Assembly: GCA_947565915.1 (NCBI GenBank)
Contig: CANOHY010000008.1
Coordinates: 1-59,277 of the forward strand
Direction: 5' to 3'
DNA length: 59,277 nt
Source: an uncultured Eggerthellaceae bacterium
GTDB lineage: Bacteria; Actinomycetota; Coriobacteriia; Coriobacteriales; Eggerthellaceae
Part shown: piece by piece, positions 7,772 through 15,730 of the stretch
How positions within the stretch are numbered: position 1 is the stretch's first letter
Layout of the letters: the number at the start of each line of letters is the position of its first letter
Notes under the pieces: generated by a model
What the model was told of the DNA's origin: nothing
The model's database searches: none
The model's input: only the letters and a program-made list of their open reading frames with translations
Program-made: the position numbers and the translations under genes

Positions 7772-8539
7772 ATGTACTGTATCAAGTGCGGAGCGCAGAT
7801 TGAAGACGACGCGACCTTTTGCACCAGCTGCGGCGCTTCGATCGAATCTTCGACAGCTGCGCCGATAAGCGCAACAGGCTCCGCTGCAGCTGAGCCCGTT
7901 GCAGTTGAACCCGCACCTGCACCTGCTCCCACACCTACCACCCCAGCAGCGCCCGCTCCCACAGCTGTATCCGCTTCAACTTCCCCTTCTCCGGCAGCAG
8001 GTGCAGCCAACCCGCAAAGCAAGCCGCTCAAGATCGTTGCCATCGCATTGGCCATCGTAGCCGTGGTTGCCGTTGTGGTGGTGGGCATCATGCTGGTTCA
8101 GCAGAAAGAGGCGCAAAACGCTGAGGCTGCTCGCTTTGCCGCTGCCGAAGAGCAAGCGGCAGCCGATCGCGCAGCCGCCGAGCAAGCCGAGGCCGAGCGC
8201 ATCGCCGAGCAGAAGCGCACATTCGAAGATAACTTCATCGCGCTCAAGGTGCCCGAGAGCTGGGCAGGCCATTGGACGCAGGAGAACCACGTGACGCATA
8301 GCGTGAATGGCGGAAGGATTCCGAACGCCTGGGAATACACGTTCACCAACACCGACGGCAGCGGCCAGTCGTTCAGGGTGTTCTTGCAACAACACGGCTC
8401 GTACATCGGCGATACCAGCAGATGGATCGAGGTGCATTGCCCCGACCCAAGCGCAACCTGCTACATTCAAGGCACAGGGCTCGATAGAAGCACCATTGCT
8501 GCCATCGTGGACTCCATCCAAGTGAAGCTGAAGAGCTAG
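7772..8539 (+). CDS. Zinc-ribbon single-pass membrane protein
   Basis: A 255-residue protein starting with a zinc ribbon (MYCIKCGAQIEDDATFCTSCGA; two CxxC pairs at residues 3-6 and 17-20). An Ala/Pro/Thr-rich linker (about 25-85) and one transmembrane helix (about 90-110, IVAIALAIVAVVAVVVVGIMLV) follow. Next is a short Ala/Glu/Gln-rich stretch likely to form a coiled coil, then an extracytoplasmic domain of about 110 residues. The layout zinc_ribbon-linker-TM-exported domain is common in Actinobacteria and Firmicutes. I do not recognise the outer domain (it contains VPESWAGHWTQENHVTHSVNGG and two cysteines). GGAGG precedes the ATG at 7772. It is followed after 12 bp by tatD, so the two may be cotranscribed. 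Confidence 0.75.
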   Translation: MYCIKCGAQIEDDATFCTSCGASIESSTAAPISATGSAAAEPVAVEPAPAPAPTPTTPAAPAPTAVSASTSPSPAAGAANPQSKPLKIVAIALAIVAVVAVVVVGIMLVQQKEAQNAEAARFAAAEEQAAADRAAAEQAEAERIAEQKRTFEDNFIALKVPESWAGHWTQENHVTHSVNGGRIPNAWEYTFTNTDGSGQSFRVFLQQHGSYIGDTSRWIEVHCPDPSATCYIQGTGLDRSTIAAIVDSIQVKLKS

Positions 8540-8551
8540 CGAGTCCTCAGC

Positions 8552-9481
8552 ATGTCAAGCGACCGTCTGAAAATGCCCCCCACGCGTGACCTAGGGTTCT
8601 ACCAACGCCGCAAGCACGACAAATGGCGCGCCGTAGAGCCACCTACGCCACCCTTGGAAGCCCCTGTTGCCGACACGCATGCCCATGTTCACCTGCTGCC
8701 CGACCCCCTTTGGGAACTCGAGCGCGCCCAGGCGAATGGGGTGCGAATGATCGGCGAGGTCATGGACCCGAGCGAAGACGAAGCGGCCAGCGTGATAGCC
8801 CTGCTCGATGCGGCGAGTAGCCTGCAGGTCTTCTTGTCCGCGGGCGTGCACCCCCATAACGCGAAGAATTACACGCCTTCGTTGGAGCAACAGCTTGCAA
8901 AGATGCTCGAACACCCGGCCGCGCGCGTGTTGGGCGAGATTGGGCTCGATTACCATTACGACTTCTCTCCGCGCGACACACAGCGCGATGTCTTCCGGCG
9001 GCAACTGCAGCTAGCCAAACAGCTCGAGCTTCCCGTGGCGCTGCATTTGCGAAACGGCGAGGATCCCGCTGCCGACAACGCCCATGCAGAAGCATTCGAC
9101 ATCCTGCGAGAAGAGGGCATGCCTCGTGCAGGTGTGCTGCTGCATTGCTGCTCGCTTGCGCCCCAAAACTTGCAACCGTGGGTCGAAGCCGGTTGCTATA
9201 TCGCCTATGGCGGCGCTCTCACCTTCAAGAACGGGGAGGCGACGCGCGAGGCCGCGCACCTCGTGCCACGCGACCGGCTTCTGCTGGAAACCGATTCGCC
9301 CTACATGACCCCCGAACCCATGCGCGGTGTCGGCTGCACGCCTGCGCATGTCATCTTCATCGCCGCCGTGCTCGCCGACGAGCTGGGCGCGCAACCCGGA
9401 CCTGCCCGCAAGCAGCTTCTGGAGCAAATATTTGCCAACAGTCTGCGATTCTACCGAGGCAACAAGGGTACATCGGAGTAA
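8552..9481 (+). CDS. tatD: TatD-family metal-dependent hydrolase
   Basis: A 309-residue TatD/YcfH-type deoxyribonuclease of the amidohydrolase superfamily. Metal ligands are visible in DTHAHVHL (about 42-49), the central GEIGLDYHYD (about 129-138), LHLRNGEDPAADNAHAEAF, LHCCS, and LLLETDSPYMTPEPMRG (about 246-262) with the catalytic Asp. The ~40-residue basic leader before DTHAH is longer than in the shortest homologues. The ATG at 8552 has only a weak ribosome site, so an internal start is possible. The neighbours in the same direction are a flavoprotein and rsmA; a tatD-rsmA association is widespread in bacteria and supports a common transcript. Confidence 0.92.
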   Translation: MSSDRLKMPPTRDLGFYQRRKHDKWRAVEPPTPPLEAPVADTHAHVHLLPDPLWELERAQANGVRMIGEVMDPSEDEAASVIALLDAASSLQVFLSAGVHPHNAKNYTPSLEQQLAKMLEHPAARVLGEIGLDYHYDFSPRDTQRDVFRRQLQLAKQLELPVALHLRNGEDPAADNAHAEAFDILREEGMPRAGVLLHCCSLAPQNLQPWVEAGCYIAYGGALTFKNGEATREAAHLVPRDRLLLETDSPYMTPEPMRGVGCTPAHVIFIAAVLADELGAQPGPARKQLLEQIFANSLRFYRGNKGTSE

Positions 9482-9616
9482 AGTTGGAAGGTGCAGCGAA
9501 TCGTGGCGAATGCGCGTGCTGCCAAGCGACATGCGCAGCGAACGTGGTCGTGCTGCATGAGAGCCAGACCGCCACGAACGCTCGGTTTGGCACAAGAACG
9601 TAGGAGATGGCTGGTC

Positions 9617-10609
9617 ATGAAGCGCGTGATATTGGTTGGCTCGCCGCGCACGCATGGGCGCAGCGCTCATTTGGCCGAACAGCTCTTCGAGGCGCTCATC
9701 GAGGACTGCCCTGAAGACGAGCTGTACCTGATTCCCATTTCCGAAATCGACGTGGCACCCTGCATCTACTGCAATGGTTGCCAAGAGAAATGCGAAGTCA
9801 TCACGCAGGACGAAGACGGCAACGAGGTGTCGAGCATGAAGCATCGCTGCGTGTTCGACGACGACATGCAGGCTGTCTACGATGTGCTCGATGAGGCCGA
9901 TGAGGCAATCGTGGTGTGCCCGGTATTCTTCTCGGGCGCGCCCGCAGCGTTCAAGAGCCTGCTCGACCGTCTGCAACCTTACTATTGGGCCAAGGCGCGT
10001 TTGGGCGAGAAACGGCCCGCCACCCTGCACATCATCGGCGAAGGCGGCGACCCTCATGGCTATGGCGCGCTGGTGAGCGAGGTGCGCTCGGCGTTGGCGG
10101 TTGCCGGCTTCAAGCTGGTGCGCGTACTGGATTGGGTTGGCAAGATCGACGTCAACGGCGAGATCATGGCCGAAGCCGAGGAGCATCTTCTGGATGGGCC
10201 AGCCTTCTTCGCCAGCAGCCTCAACGAGTTGCCCAGCATGAAGGACGAGCTGGCCGGCACCTGGAACGTGGCCGAAGATGCGCATGGCATTACGCCGAGC
10301 ACCGAGCGGCCGAAGCTGGATTTGAGCCGCGGACTGAAGGCGCCCGTGCGCGAGAACGTGCCGCCCATCAAGGACATGAACCTGATGGATGAATTGGGCG
10401 CGGCCAATAAGGGTTCGGCGAGCAAGAACGCCAAGGGTGCCAAGGGGGCTGCGGGTTCGAAGGGCGCGAAAGGCACGAAGGGCACGACTGCGAAGAAGAC
10501 GAGCAAGGCAAGCTCGTCGGCCGCAAAGGCAGCGAGAGCAGGCAAATCGGGCAAGAAGTCCAGCAGCAAGGGCAAGACGGCATTCAAGCAGGGCTCCACC
10601 CGTGGCTGA
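9617..10609 (+). CDS. Flavodoxin-fold oxidoreductase with histone-H1-like basic tail
   Basis: A 330-residue protein. Residues 1-200 form an NADPH-dependent FMN reductase-type domain: MKRVILVGSPRTHGRSAHL gives the phosphate loop, CIYCNGCQEKC near residue 50 adds a four-cysteine cluster, and CPVFFSGAPAAFKSLLDRLQPYY is the second flavin loop. The last ~65 residues are almost entirely Lys, Ala, Gly, Ser and Thr (NAKGAKGAAGSKGAKGTKG and on), a low-complexity basic tail like those of histone-H1-type DNA-binding proteins. The ATG at 9617 is preceded by GGAG; an upstream frame from 9491 looks non-coding. Its stop overlaps the rsmA start by a few bases, so the two are coupled. A nucleic-acid or ribosome contact for the tail is inference. 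Confidence 0.82.
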   Translation: MKRVILVGSPRTHGRSAHLAEQLFEALIEDCPEDELYLIPISEIDVAPCIYCNGCQEKCEVITQDEDGNEVSSMKHRCVFDDDMQAVYDVLDEADEAIVVCPVFFSGAPAAFKSLLDRLQPYYWAKARLGEKRPATLHIIGEGGDPHGYGALVSEVRSALAVAGFKLVRVLDWVGKIDVNGEIMAEAEEHLLDGPAFFASSLNELPSMKDELAGTWNVAEDAHGITPSTERPKLDLSRGLKAPVRENVPPIKDMNLMDELGAANKGSASKNAKGAKGAAGSKGAKGTKGTTAKKTSKASSSAAKAARAGKSGKKSSSKGKTAFKQGSTRG

Positions 10610-11528
10610 TCGCTTGTCGCCCTACGCAACGCCTTCGGCGACGCGCGCAGTACTCGAGCGCCATGGCTTGTTCACCAAGTATGCCTTGGGGCAGAACTTC
10701 CTGGTAAACGACGATGTCATCCGCAAGATCATCGAGCTGGCCGACGTGCGGGCCGCCGACCACGTGCTGGAAGTCGGCCCCGGGATCGGCACGCTCACCT
10801 ACGCCCTCGCCCAGCACGCCGGTCACGTTACCGCCATCGAGAAAGACGCAGATTTGCCTGCGGTGCTTGCCGACACGCTGGCCGACGTGCGCGACCGCTT
10901 CACGCTGCTTTCCCTCGATGCGCTCGATGCCACATCTGACCAGCTGGCAATCGACGGGCCTGCAAGCAAGGCGAACACTGATCCCTGCACGCCGCCACCC
11001 GCGTTACCTAACAAGCTGGTATCGAACCTTCCCTATGCCGTGGCCGCTACCGTAGTTCTGCAATACCTGCAAGCGTTCAGCTTCCTCCACAGCGCCACCG
11101 TCATGGTGCAGCGCGAGGTGGCTGACCGCATGACCGCAAGCGTAGGCACCAAGGCCTATGGTGCCTATACGGTGAAGCTGTCGCTCTACGCACAGCCAGT
11201 AGGGCGCTTTCAGGTTGCGGCTGGCAACTTCTTCCCGCCTCCGCATGTGGAGAGCACCGTGCTGCGCCTCGACCGCTGCATAGCGCAGGGGCCCGATGAC
11301 GCGCAGCTTACACCTGCGCAGCTCGAGGCAACTTGCACCATGGCCGACGCCGCTTTCGCCAACAGGCGCAAGACGCTTGCGAACTCGTGCAAATCCTACT
11401 TCGCGAGCAATCCGGAAATCGTACAACAGCTGCCGCATATCTTCGAAACTGCAGGCGTCGACCCGCGTCGGCGCGGCGAGACGCTCTCGCGCGATGAGTT
11501 CATCCACTTGGGGTTAGCTCTCGCGTGA
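10602..11528 (+). CDS. rsmA: 16S rRNA (adenine(1518)-N6/adenine(1519)-N6)-dimethyltransferase
   Basis: A 308-residue KsgA/RsmA enzyme that dimethylates two adjacent adenines in helix 45 of 16S rRNA during 30S assembly. The motifs in order are KYALGQNFLVND, the SAM-binding VLEVGPGIGTLT (about 49-60), the acidic AIEKD, the catalytic NLPY (about 142-145), MVQREVADRM and NFFPPPHVESTVLRL. I placed the start at the GTG at 10602, which overlaps the preceding stop codon (10607-10609) and gives the usual length. The frame is open further upstream inside the flavoprotein tail, but that part is a shadow. A short insertion (about 118-137, SKANTDPCTPPPALP) sits before NLPY. Confidence 0.93.
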   Translation: MADRLSPYATPSATRAVLERHGLFTKYALGQNFLVNDDVIRKIIELADVRAADHVLEVGPGIGTLTYALAQHAGHVTAIEKDADLPAVLADTLADVRDRFTLLSLDALDATSDQLAIDGPASKANTDPCTPPPALPNKLVSNLPYAVAATVVLQYLQAFSFLHSATVMVQREVADRMTASVGTKAYGAYTVKLSLYAQPVGRFQVAAGNFFPPPHVESTVLRLDRCIAQGPDDAQLTPAQLEATCTMADAAFANRRKTLANSCKSYFASNPEIVQQLPHIFETAGVDPRRRGETLSRDEFIHLGLALA

Positions 11529-11533
11529 GCAAT

Positions 11534-11766
11534 CCCGCAGGGCGAAGCGCCCCGCCTGCTCCGGTTGGTCTCGAGTGAATCTGACGGAGGCGATTCGCGC
11601 GAGGGCGAGCTGTGGCGTACTCGTGCTACGCGAGGCGAACCCGCAGGGCGAAGCGCCCCGCCTGCTCCGGTTGGTCTCGAGTGAATCTGACGGAGGCGAT
11701 TCGCGCGAGGGCGAGCTGTGGCGTACTCGTGCTACGCGAGGCGAACCCGCAGGGCGAAGCGCCCCG
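11534..11766. repeat. Perfect 106-bp tandem repeat between convergent rsmA and metG
   Basis: Two identical 106-bp units (11534-11639 and 11640-11745) are followed by a third that is cut after about 21 bp. The third unit runs directly into CCGTCAGATTCACTCGA, the reverse complement of an internal repeat segment, which forms the last codons and stop of metG. Each unit contains GGGCGAAGCGCCC and GCGTACTCGTGCTACGC hairpins. It fills the 244-bp convergent gap and probably serves as a bidirectional 3'-end region. Confidence 0.85.
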
Positions 11767-11772
11767 TCAGAT

Positions 11773-13368
11773 TCACTCGATGGTGAAGTCGATTTCGTCC
11801 ACGTCTAACCGCGGGAATAACGGGTCTCCGACCTCGACCGCATTGCCAGCAGGCAGTTGGCCCCACTTCGAAGCCGCCTCGATATCGGTAACGGCGGTGA
11901 TGTCGCCCAGCCCTAAACGGCGGTATACCTCGGCGGAAGTATTGGGCGCAAACGGCGCCATGAACAGGGCAATCACGCGCGTAGCCTCAAGTAGGTTGTA
12001 CATCACCGCTGCCAGCTTGTCGGCCGTGGCGGGGTCCTTGGCTAGACGAAACGGCGCTTCTTCCTCCACGTAGAGGTTCGCTGCCTGCGCGAGCTCCTGC
12101 ACGGCTGCAGCAGCATCGGTGAAATCCACCTGTTCCATGGCGGCGTCGTAGCGAGCATACAAGCCATCGGCCAGCTTCTGCAGCGGGTTGGCCTCCACCA
12201 ACGCGCGAACACTCTCGGGTACCTCGGGCACCTTGCCTCCCAGGTACTTGTTCGTCATGTTGAACACGCGACTGCACAGGTTGCCCCACGTGTTCGCCAG
12301 CTCGTTGTTGTAAACCTGCACCATGCGCTCCAGCGAGATGGAGCCATCTTGGCCGAAGCGCACGTCGCTCATGAAGTAGTAGCGGTAAGCATCCACGCCG
12401 AACACGCGCACCATGTCTTGCGGCGAGAGCGCATTGCCCTTCGACTTCGACATCTTCTCGCCCTTGGTCAGCAGAAAGCCATGGCCGAACACGGTATGCG
12501 CGGGCTCGTATCCTGCCGCCAACAGCATGGCTGGCCAGATCACGCAATGGAAGCGCGTGATGTCCTTGCCCACGAAGTGGTAGCGCATGGGCCACTTGCG
12601 GTCGAACTCGCCGGGGCGGTCGGGGTCGGCATAGCCGATGCCCGTGAAGTAGGCCAGCAGCGCGTCGGCCCACACGTAGGCCACATGCCCCTCGTCAAAG
12701 GGCAGAGGCACGCCCCAATCGAACGTCGAACGGCTGATGGAGAGGTCCTTCAGGCCGCCTTCCACGAAGGTCACTATCTCGTTGCGGCGCGTCTCGGGGC
12801 GGATGAAGTCGGGGTGAGTGGCGTAGAAATCCAGCAGCGGCTGCTGGAACTCGCTCAGCTTGAAGAACCAGTTCTCCTCGCCCGAGGCCATCAGCTGCAC
12901 GGGACGCTTGCAGTCGGGGCACACGAACTCGCCTTCCTCGTTCTTCTCGAGGTCGCTTTCCGCGTAATACGTCTCCTCGTGCACGCAGTACCATCCCTCG
13001 TAGCTGCCCTTGTACAGGAAACCCTTGTCGTAGAGGTCCTGCCAGAACTTGCGGACCGAACGCGCATGCCGCGGCTCGGTGGTGCGCACGAAGTCGGTGT
13101 AGGTGATGTTCAGCAGATCCCACGTGCCGCGAAACGCCGGCTCCATGGAGTCGCACCATTCCTGCGGCGTGAGCCCCTTGCTGGCAGCGGTGTCGGCCAC
13201 CTTCTGGCCATGCTCGTCCATGCCCGTGACGAACGAAACCTCATAGCCGTTCATGCGCTGATAGCGCGCGACGGTGTCGGCTGCGATGGTGGTGTAGGCG
13301 GTGCCGAGATGCGGCGCCGCGTTCACATAGTAGATGGGCGTGGTGAAGCTGTAGGTTCCCTTGGACAT
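11773..13368 (-). CDS. metG: Methionyl-tRNA synthetase
   Basis: A 531-residue class-I aminoacyl-tRNA synthetase that charges tRNA-Met. The HIGH-like motif appears as PHLGTAYTTI (about 16-25), a zinc/knuckle segment around CVHEETYYAESDLE...CPDC lies near 127-150, and KMSKSKGN (about 300-307) is the KMSKS loop. The anticodon-binding helical domain (NELANTWGNLCSRVFNMTNKY) follows. The protein ends near residue 531, without the C-terminal EMAP-like tRNA-binding domain found in longer MetG forms. The start at 13368 has AAGGAG upstream; a frame extending to 13467 lacks support. The stop codon lies inside an inverted copy of the adjacent repeat. Confidence 0.96.
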   Translation of the reverse strand: MSKGTYSFTTPIYYVNAAPHLGTAYTTIAADTVARYQRMNGYEVSFVTGMDEHGQKVADTAASKGLTPQEWCDSMEPAFRGTWDLLNITYTDFVRTTEPRHARSVRKFWQDLYDKGFLYKGSYEGWYCVHEETYYAESDLEKNEEGEFVCPDCKRPVQLMASGEENWFFKLSEFQQPLLDFYATHPDFIRPETRRNEIVTFVEGGLKDLSISRSTFDWGVPLPFDEGHVAYVWADALLAYFTGIGYADPDRPGEFDRKWPMRYHFVGKDITRFHCVIWPAMLLAAGYEPAHTVFGHGFLLTKGEKMSKSKGNALSPQDMVRVFGVDAYRYYFMSDVRFGQDGSISLERMVQVYNNELANTWGNLCSRVFNMTNKYLGGKVPEVPESVRALVEANPLQKLADGLYARYDAAMEQVDFTDAAAAVQELAQAANLYVEEEAPFRLAKDPATADKLAAVMYNLLEATRVIALFMAPFAPNTSAEVYRRLGLGDITAVTDIEAASKWGQLPAGNAVEVGDPLFPRLDVDEIDFTIE

Positions 13369-13463
13369 GACGTGCTCCTTGAATTGGCTCGGGCAAGCGC
13401 GCCACCTGCGGCGAACTCGCCCGTCAATTCTAGCATGGGTTGCAAGCGCTGTTGCGGGCCTCA

Positions 13464-13841
13464 TCATTCTGGAGGAATCAGATGCTCTCGAGCTTTCGCA
13501 GGCATGTCGTCAGGCTGCACCTCCACCCATTCCACCACGCCACGGATGGGCAACACTGTCAAGCGCAGATAGGCGCCTTCGCGCAGCTCGCGCTCGGTGC
13601 CGAAGCTGATTTCCTTCTGGATGCCATCCTTGTCGTAGCCCGGAAGCGTATAGGAGAGGCTCATGCCACCTGTTGGGTCGATGATGCCGCCTTTCGACTC
13701 CAGCGGCTCGGTCTTCGAATTGTCTATTTGCACATAGTAGTAGCCATCGGCTCCTCCCGTCATAAGCCACCAGCAACCTACGCCCAGCACTGCTACCAGC
13801 ACGATGGTCACGGCAGCGATCGCCCAAGCCTTCTTGTCCAT
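13464..13841 (-). CDS. YxeA-like (DUF1093) exported protein
   Basis: A 125-residue protein with an N-terminal hydrophobic helix (about 6-27, AIAAVTIVLVAVLGVGCWWL) and an extracytoplasmic beta-rich domain. YYYVQIDNS, SLSYTLPGYDKDG and LREGAYLRLTVLPIRGVVEWVEV match the YxeA family pattern as I remember it; these are small OB-like secreted proteins of unknown function. The helix may be a signal peptide or anchor, and a Cys near residue 23 is not in a clear lipobox. The start at 13841 has AAAGGATG upstream. It lies 96 bp upstream of metG on the same strand but is probably transcribed separately. Confidence 0.75.
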   Translation of the reverse strand: MDKKAWAIAAVTIVLVAVLGVGCWWLMTGGADGYYYVQIDNSKTEPLESKGGIIDPTGGMSLSYTLPGYDKDGIQKEISFGTERELREGAYLRLTVLPIRGVVEWVEVQPDDMPAKAREHLIPPE

Positions 13842-14505
13842 TGCGCATCCTTTCACTCGCTTGCAATCGTGCGAATCCCGTTCGCGCTTATAGCCGCTTG
13901 CGCCCGCGCGATGGCGTCATTGCCTGTTTGCTCCGCCAATGGCAGCAATCGAAGCTGTCGCAGCGTCGCCTAGCTCAATGACGTCATCGCCTCATGTGGG
14001 CAATTGAATCGTACGAGGCGCCATGGTCGACTTCCATCGATTGGCCTTACCGCAGCCTTACGCTTTTGAAAGGATTCCTCTTCGAACGAAGCTTTGCGGC
14101 AAGCTGCTGGCGATACTCCGCCCTCGCCTCAAGCTCACCCGCGCTCGCGCCAATTCGCACCAACTCGCGCGAACTCGCATTTGCCAGCGCCTAACCGCGC
14201 TCGCCAGCACGCAAACGCGCTTTGGCGTGCATTTCGCTCTTGACCTGGGAGATGCAACCACAGGCTGCGCGATTTTCCGACGAAAAAGCGCGCATCGGTT
14301 GGTGGAGGGCAACTGCCTCATCGATTAATTTCGTGATGCGATCAGGAACGTGAGAAGGCGCGCAACGGGCAAGGGCCTGCATGCAAGCCCTCTCGCACCT
14401 TTTTGGGCTTGCAAGCATCACCACAAGCAAGATTGCAAGCGCAATTGCGATCCTGATCGCGCATGCAGCTGCCATAATCTAACCACCAACGCGAAAGGCA
14501 ACACA
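13842..14505. other. Intergenic region without recognised gene
   Basis: About 660 bp between the divergent yxeA-like gene and the XRE regulator. No frame here has a credible start or composition. An imperfect hairpin at 14,373-14,392 (AGGGC...GCCCT) and many short GCGC/TCGC stretches are visible. The promoter of the regulator at 14506 should lie here but cannot be placed with confidence. Confidence 0.5.
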
Positions 14506-15531
14506 ATGAACTTCCGAGACAACTTCATGCATCTGCGCGCCGTGAACAACATGACGCAAGAGCAACTGGCCATGCTCTTGGGCGTGAGTCGGCAATCCGT
14601 CGCGAAATGGGAAGCAGGGAAATCCTATCCCGAAATGGACAAGCTCATAGCCATGTGCCAGATATTCAACTGCACGCTCGACGAGCTCGTGCAAGGCGAC
14701 CTGACCGGCCGCACCGCCGAGCGCGCCCTCGCCGCGAGCACCACGGCAAAGCCGGAGGACATATTCGGCTACGACGAGACGATGCGCGTCTTCGCCAACA
14801 GGATATCCAACGGCGTCATGTCCATTCTTCTCGGGATTGCGCTGCTCGTTTTGTTCAGCATGGTTGGCGAAGCAGGCACCAACCTTGAACCTTCGGGAAT
14901 CACGCGTGCGTTCACAGCCTTAGGGCTGCTGCTGCTCTTTGCAGGGATTGCGGTTGGGCTGGCGCAGATCATCCCCGCCGGCATCAATCATTCCGCTTTC
15001 GTGAAGGCGCACCCCTACATCGAGGACTTCTACACGTCCGAGGAGAAGGCGCGAGCGCGCTCCATCTTCACAACCGAGCTCGTTGGGGGAATCTGCTGCA
15101 TCTTCGCTGGCGTTTGCCTGGTGGTGGTGCTTTCGGAAGTCGGCTTGGAGGAGGCACTCTTCGCGCCGGCCATCTTGCTGATGCTGGTTGCGATTGGCGT
15201 GCGTTTCATCATTCACGGCGCCATGACGCTGGGGCGCACCAACCTTGCCGAGTACAACCAGAGCGCAGGCGAATTCTTGACGCCGGGCGAAATCGAGTCC
15301 TCCGACCTCACGGATAGCCAGAAGCAGCAAGCCATCACTGTGCACAAGGCCGACAAGCGCATCGGCGCCCTTTGCGGCACCATCATGATGGTGGCCACCA
15401 TCGCGGGACTGGTGATGCTGTTCGTGCCGACGTATTGGACGCCGTTGTTCTGGCTGGCGTGGCCCATCGGCGGCCTGCTGTGCGGCATAACCGCCGTGCT
15501 GATCAAGGGCTTCAGCAAGGATATCGATTAG
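14506..15531 (+). CDS. XRE-family helix-turn-helix membrane protein
   Basis: A 341-residue protein. Residues 1-65 form a Cro/C1-type HTH: FRDNFMHLRAVNNMTQEQLAMLLGVSRQSVAKWEAGKSYPEMDKL, then FNCTLDELVQGDL. After a linker with YDETMRVFANRISNG there are about six hydrophobic helices (for example VMSILLGIALLVLFSMVG, LGLLLLFAGIAVGLAQII, IMMVATIAGLVMLFVPTYW). HTH-plus-membrane fusions of this type are usually self-acting or signal-responsive repressors tied to the membrane. The start at 14506 has GAAAGG upstream. The first helices lie after a short acidic turn (YIEDFYTSEEKARARSIF is between helices). Its target genes are not evident; nothing downstream is on the same strand before 17,187. Confidence 0.85.
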   Translation: MNFRDNFMHLRAVNNMTQEQLAMLLGVSRQSVAKWEAGKSYPEMDKLIAMCQIFNCTLDELVQGDLTGRTAERALAASTTAKPEDIFGYDETMRVFANRISNGVMSILLGIALLVLFSMVGEAGTNLEPSGITRAFTALGLLLLFAGIAVGLAQIIPAGINHSAFVKAHPYIEDFYTSEEKARARSIFTTELVGGICCIFAGVCLVVVLSEVGLEEALFAPAILLMLVAIGVRFIIHGAMTLGRTNLAEYNQSAGEFLTPGEIESSDLTDSQKQQAITVHKADKRIGALCGTIMMVATIAGLVMLFVPTYWTPLFWLAWPIGGLLCGITAVLIKGFSKDID

Positions 15532-15546
15532 CGACCAATTGAGAAG

Positions 15547-15700
15547 TGGCACGGGGCGTGGGCGTGGGCGTGGCACGGGACGTGGGCGTGGGGCGTAGGG
15601 CGCGTAGGGTGTGGCGCGTAGGGTATGGCACGTGGGTGCGGGCGTGGCACGTGGGCGTATGGCGCGTGGGGCATAGGGTGCAGAGCGTGTGCACGTGGAG
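15547..15700. repeat. Degenerate G-rich minisatellite
   Basis: About 150 bp built from imperfect GGGCGTGG, GGGCGTAGG and GGCACGTGG units in tandem on the plus strand. It lies between the stops of the convergent XRE regulator and the hydrolase at 15731. The plus strand is strongly G-rich and the minus strand C-rich, and no terminator hairpin is evident. Confidence 0.8.
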
Positions 15701-15730
15701 TGCAACGACGACACAGCGCACGCAGTGAAG

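Noticed and set aside
11534..11766. CRISPR-like repeat array
   Set aside because: Units are 106 bp and identical in tandem without spacers, and no cas genes are present.
12349..13572. Plus-strand frame of 407 codons opposite metG
   Set aside because: Antisense shadow of metG; no ribosome site, and no recognised domain.
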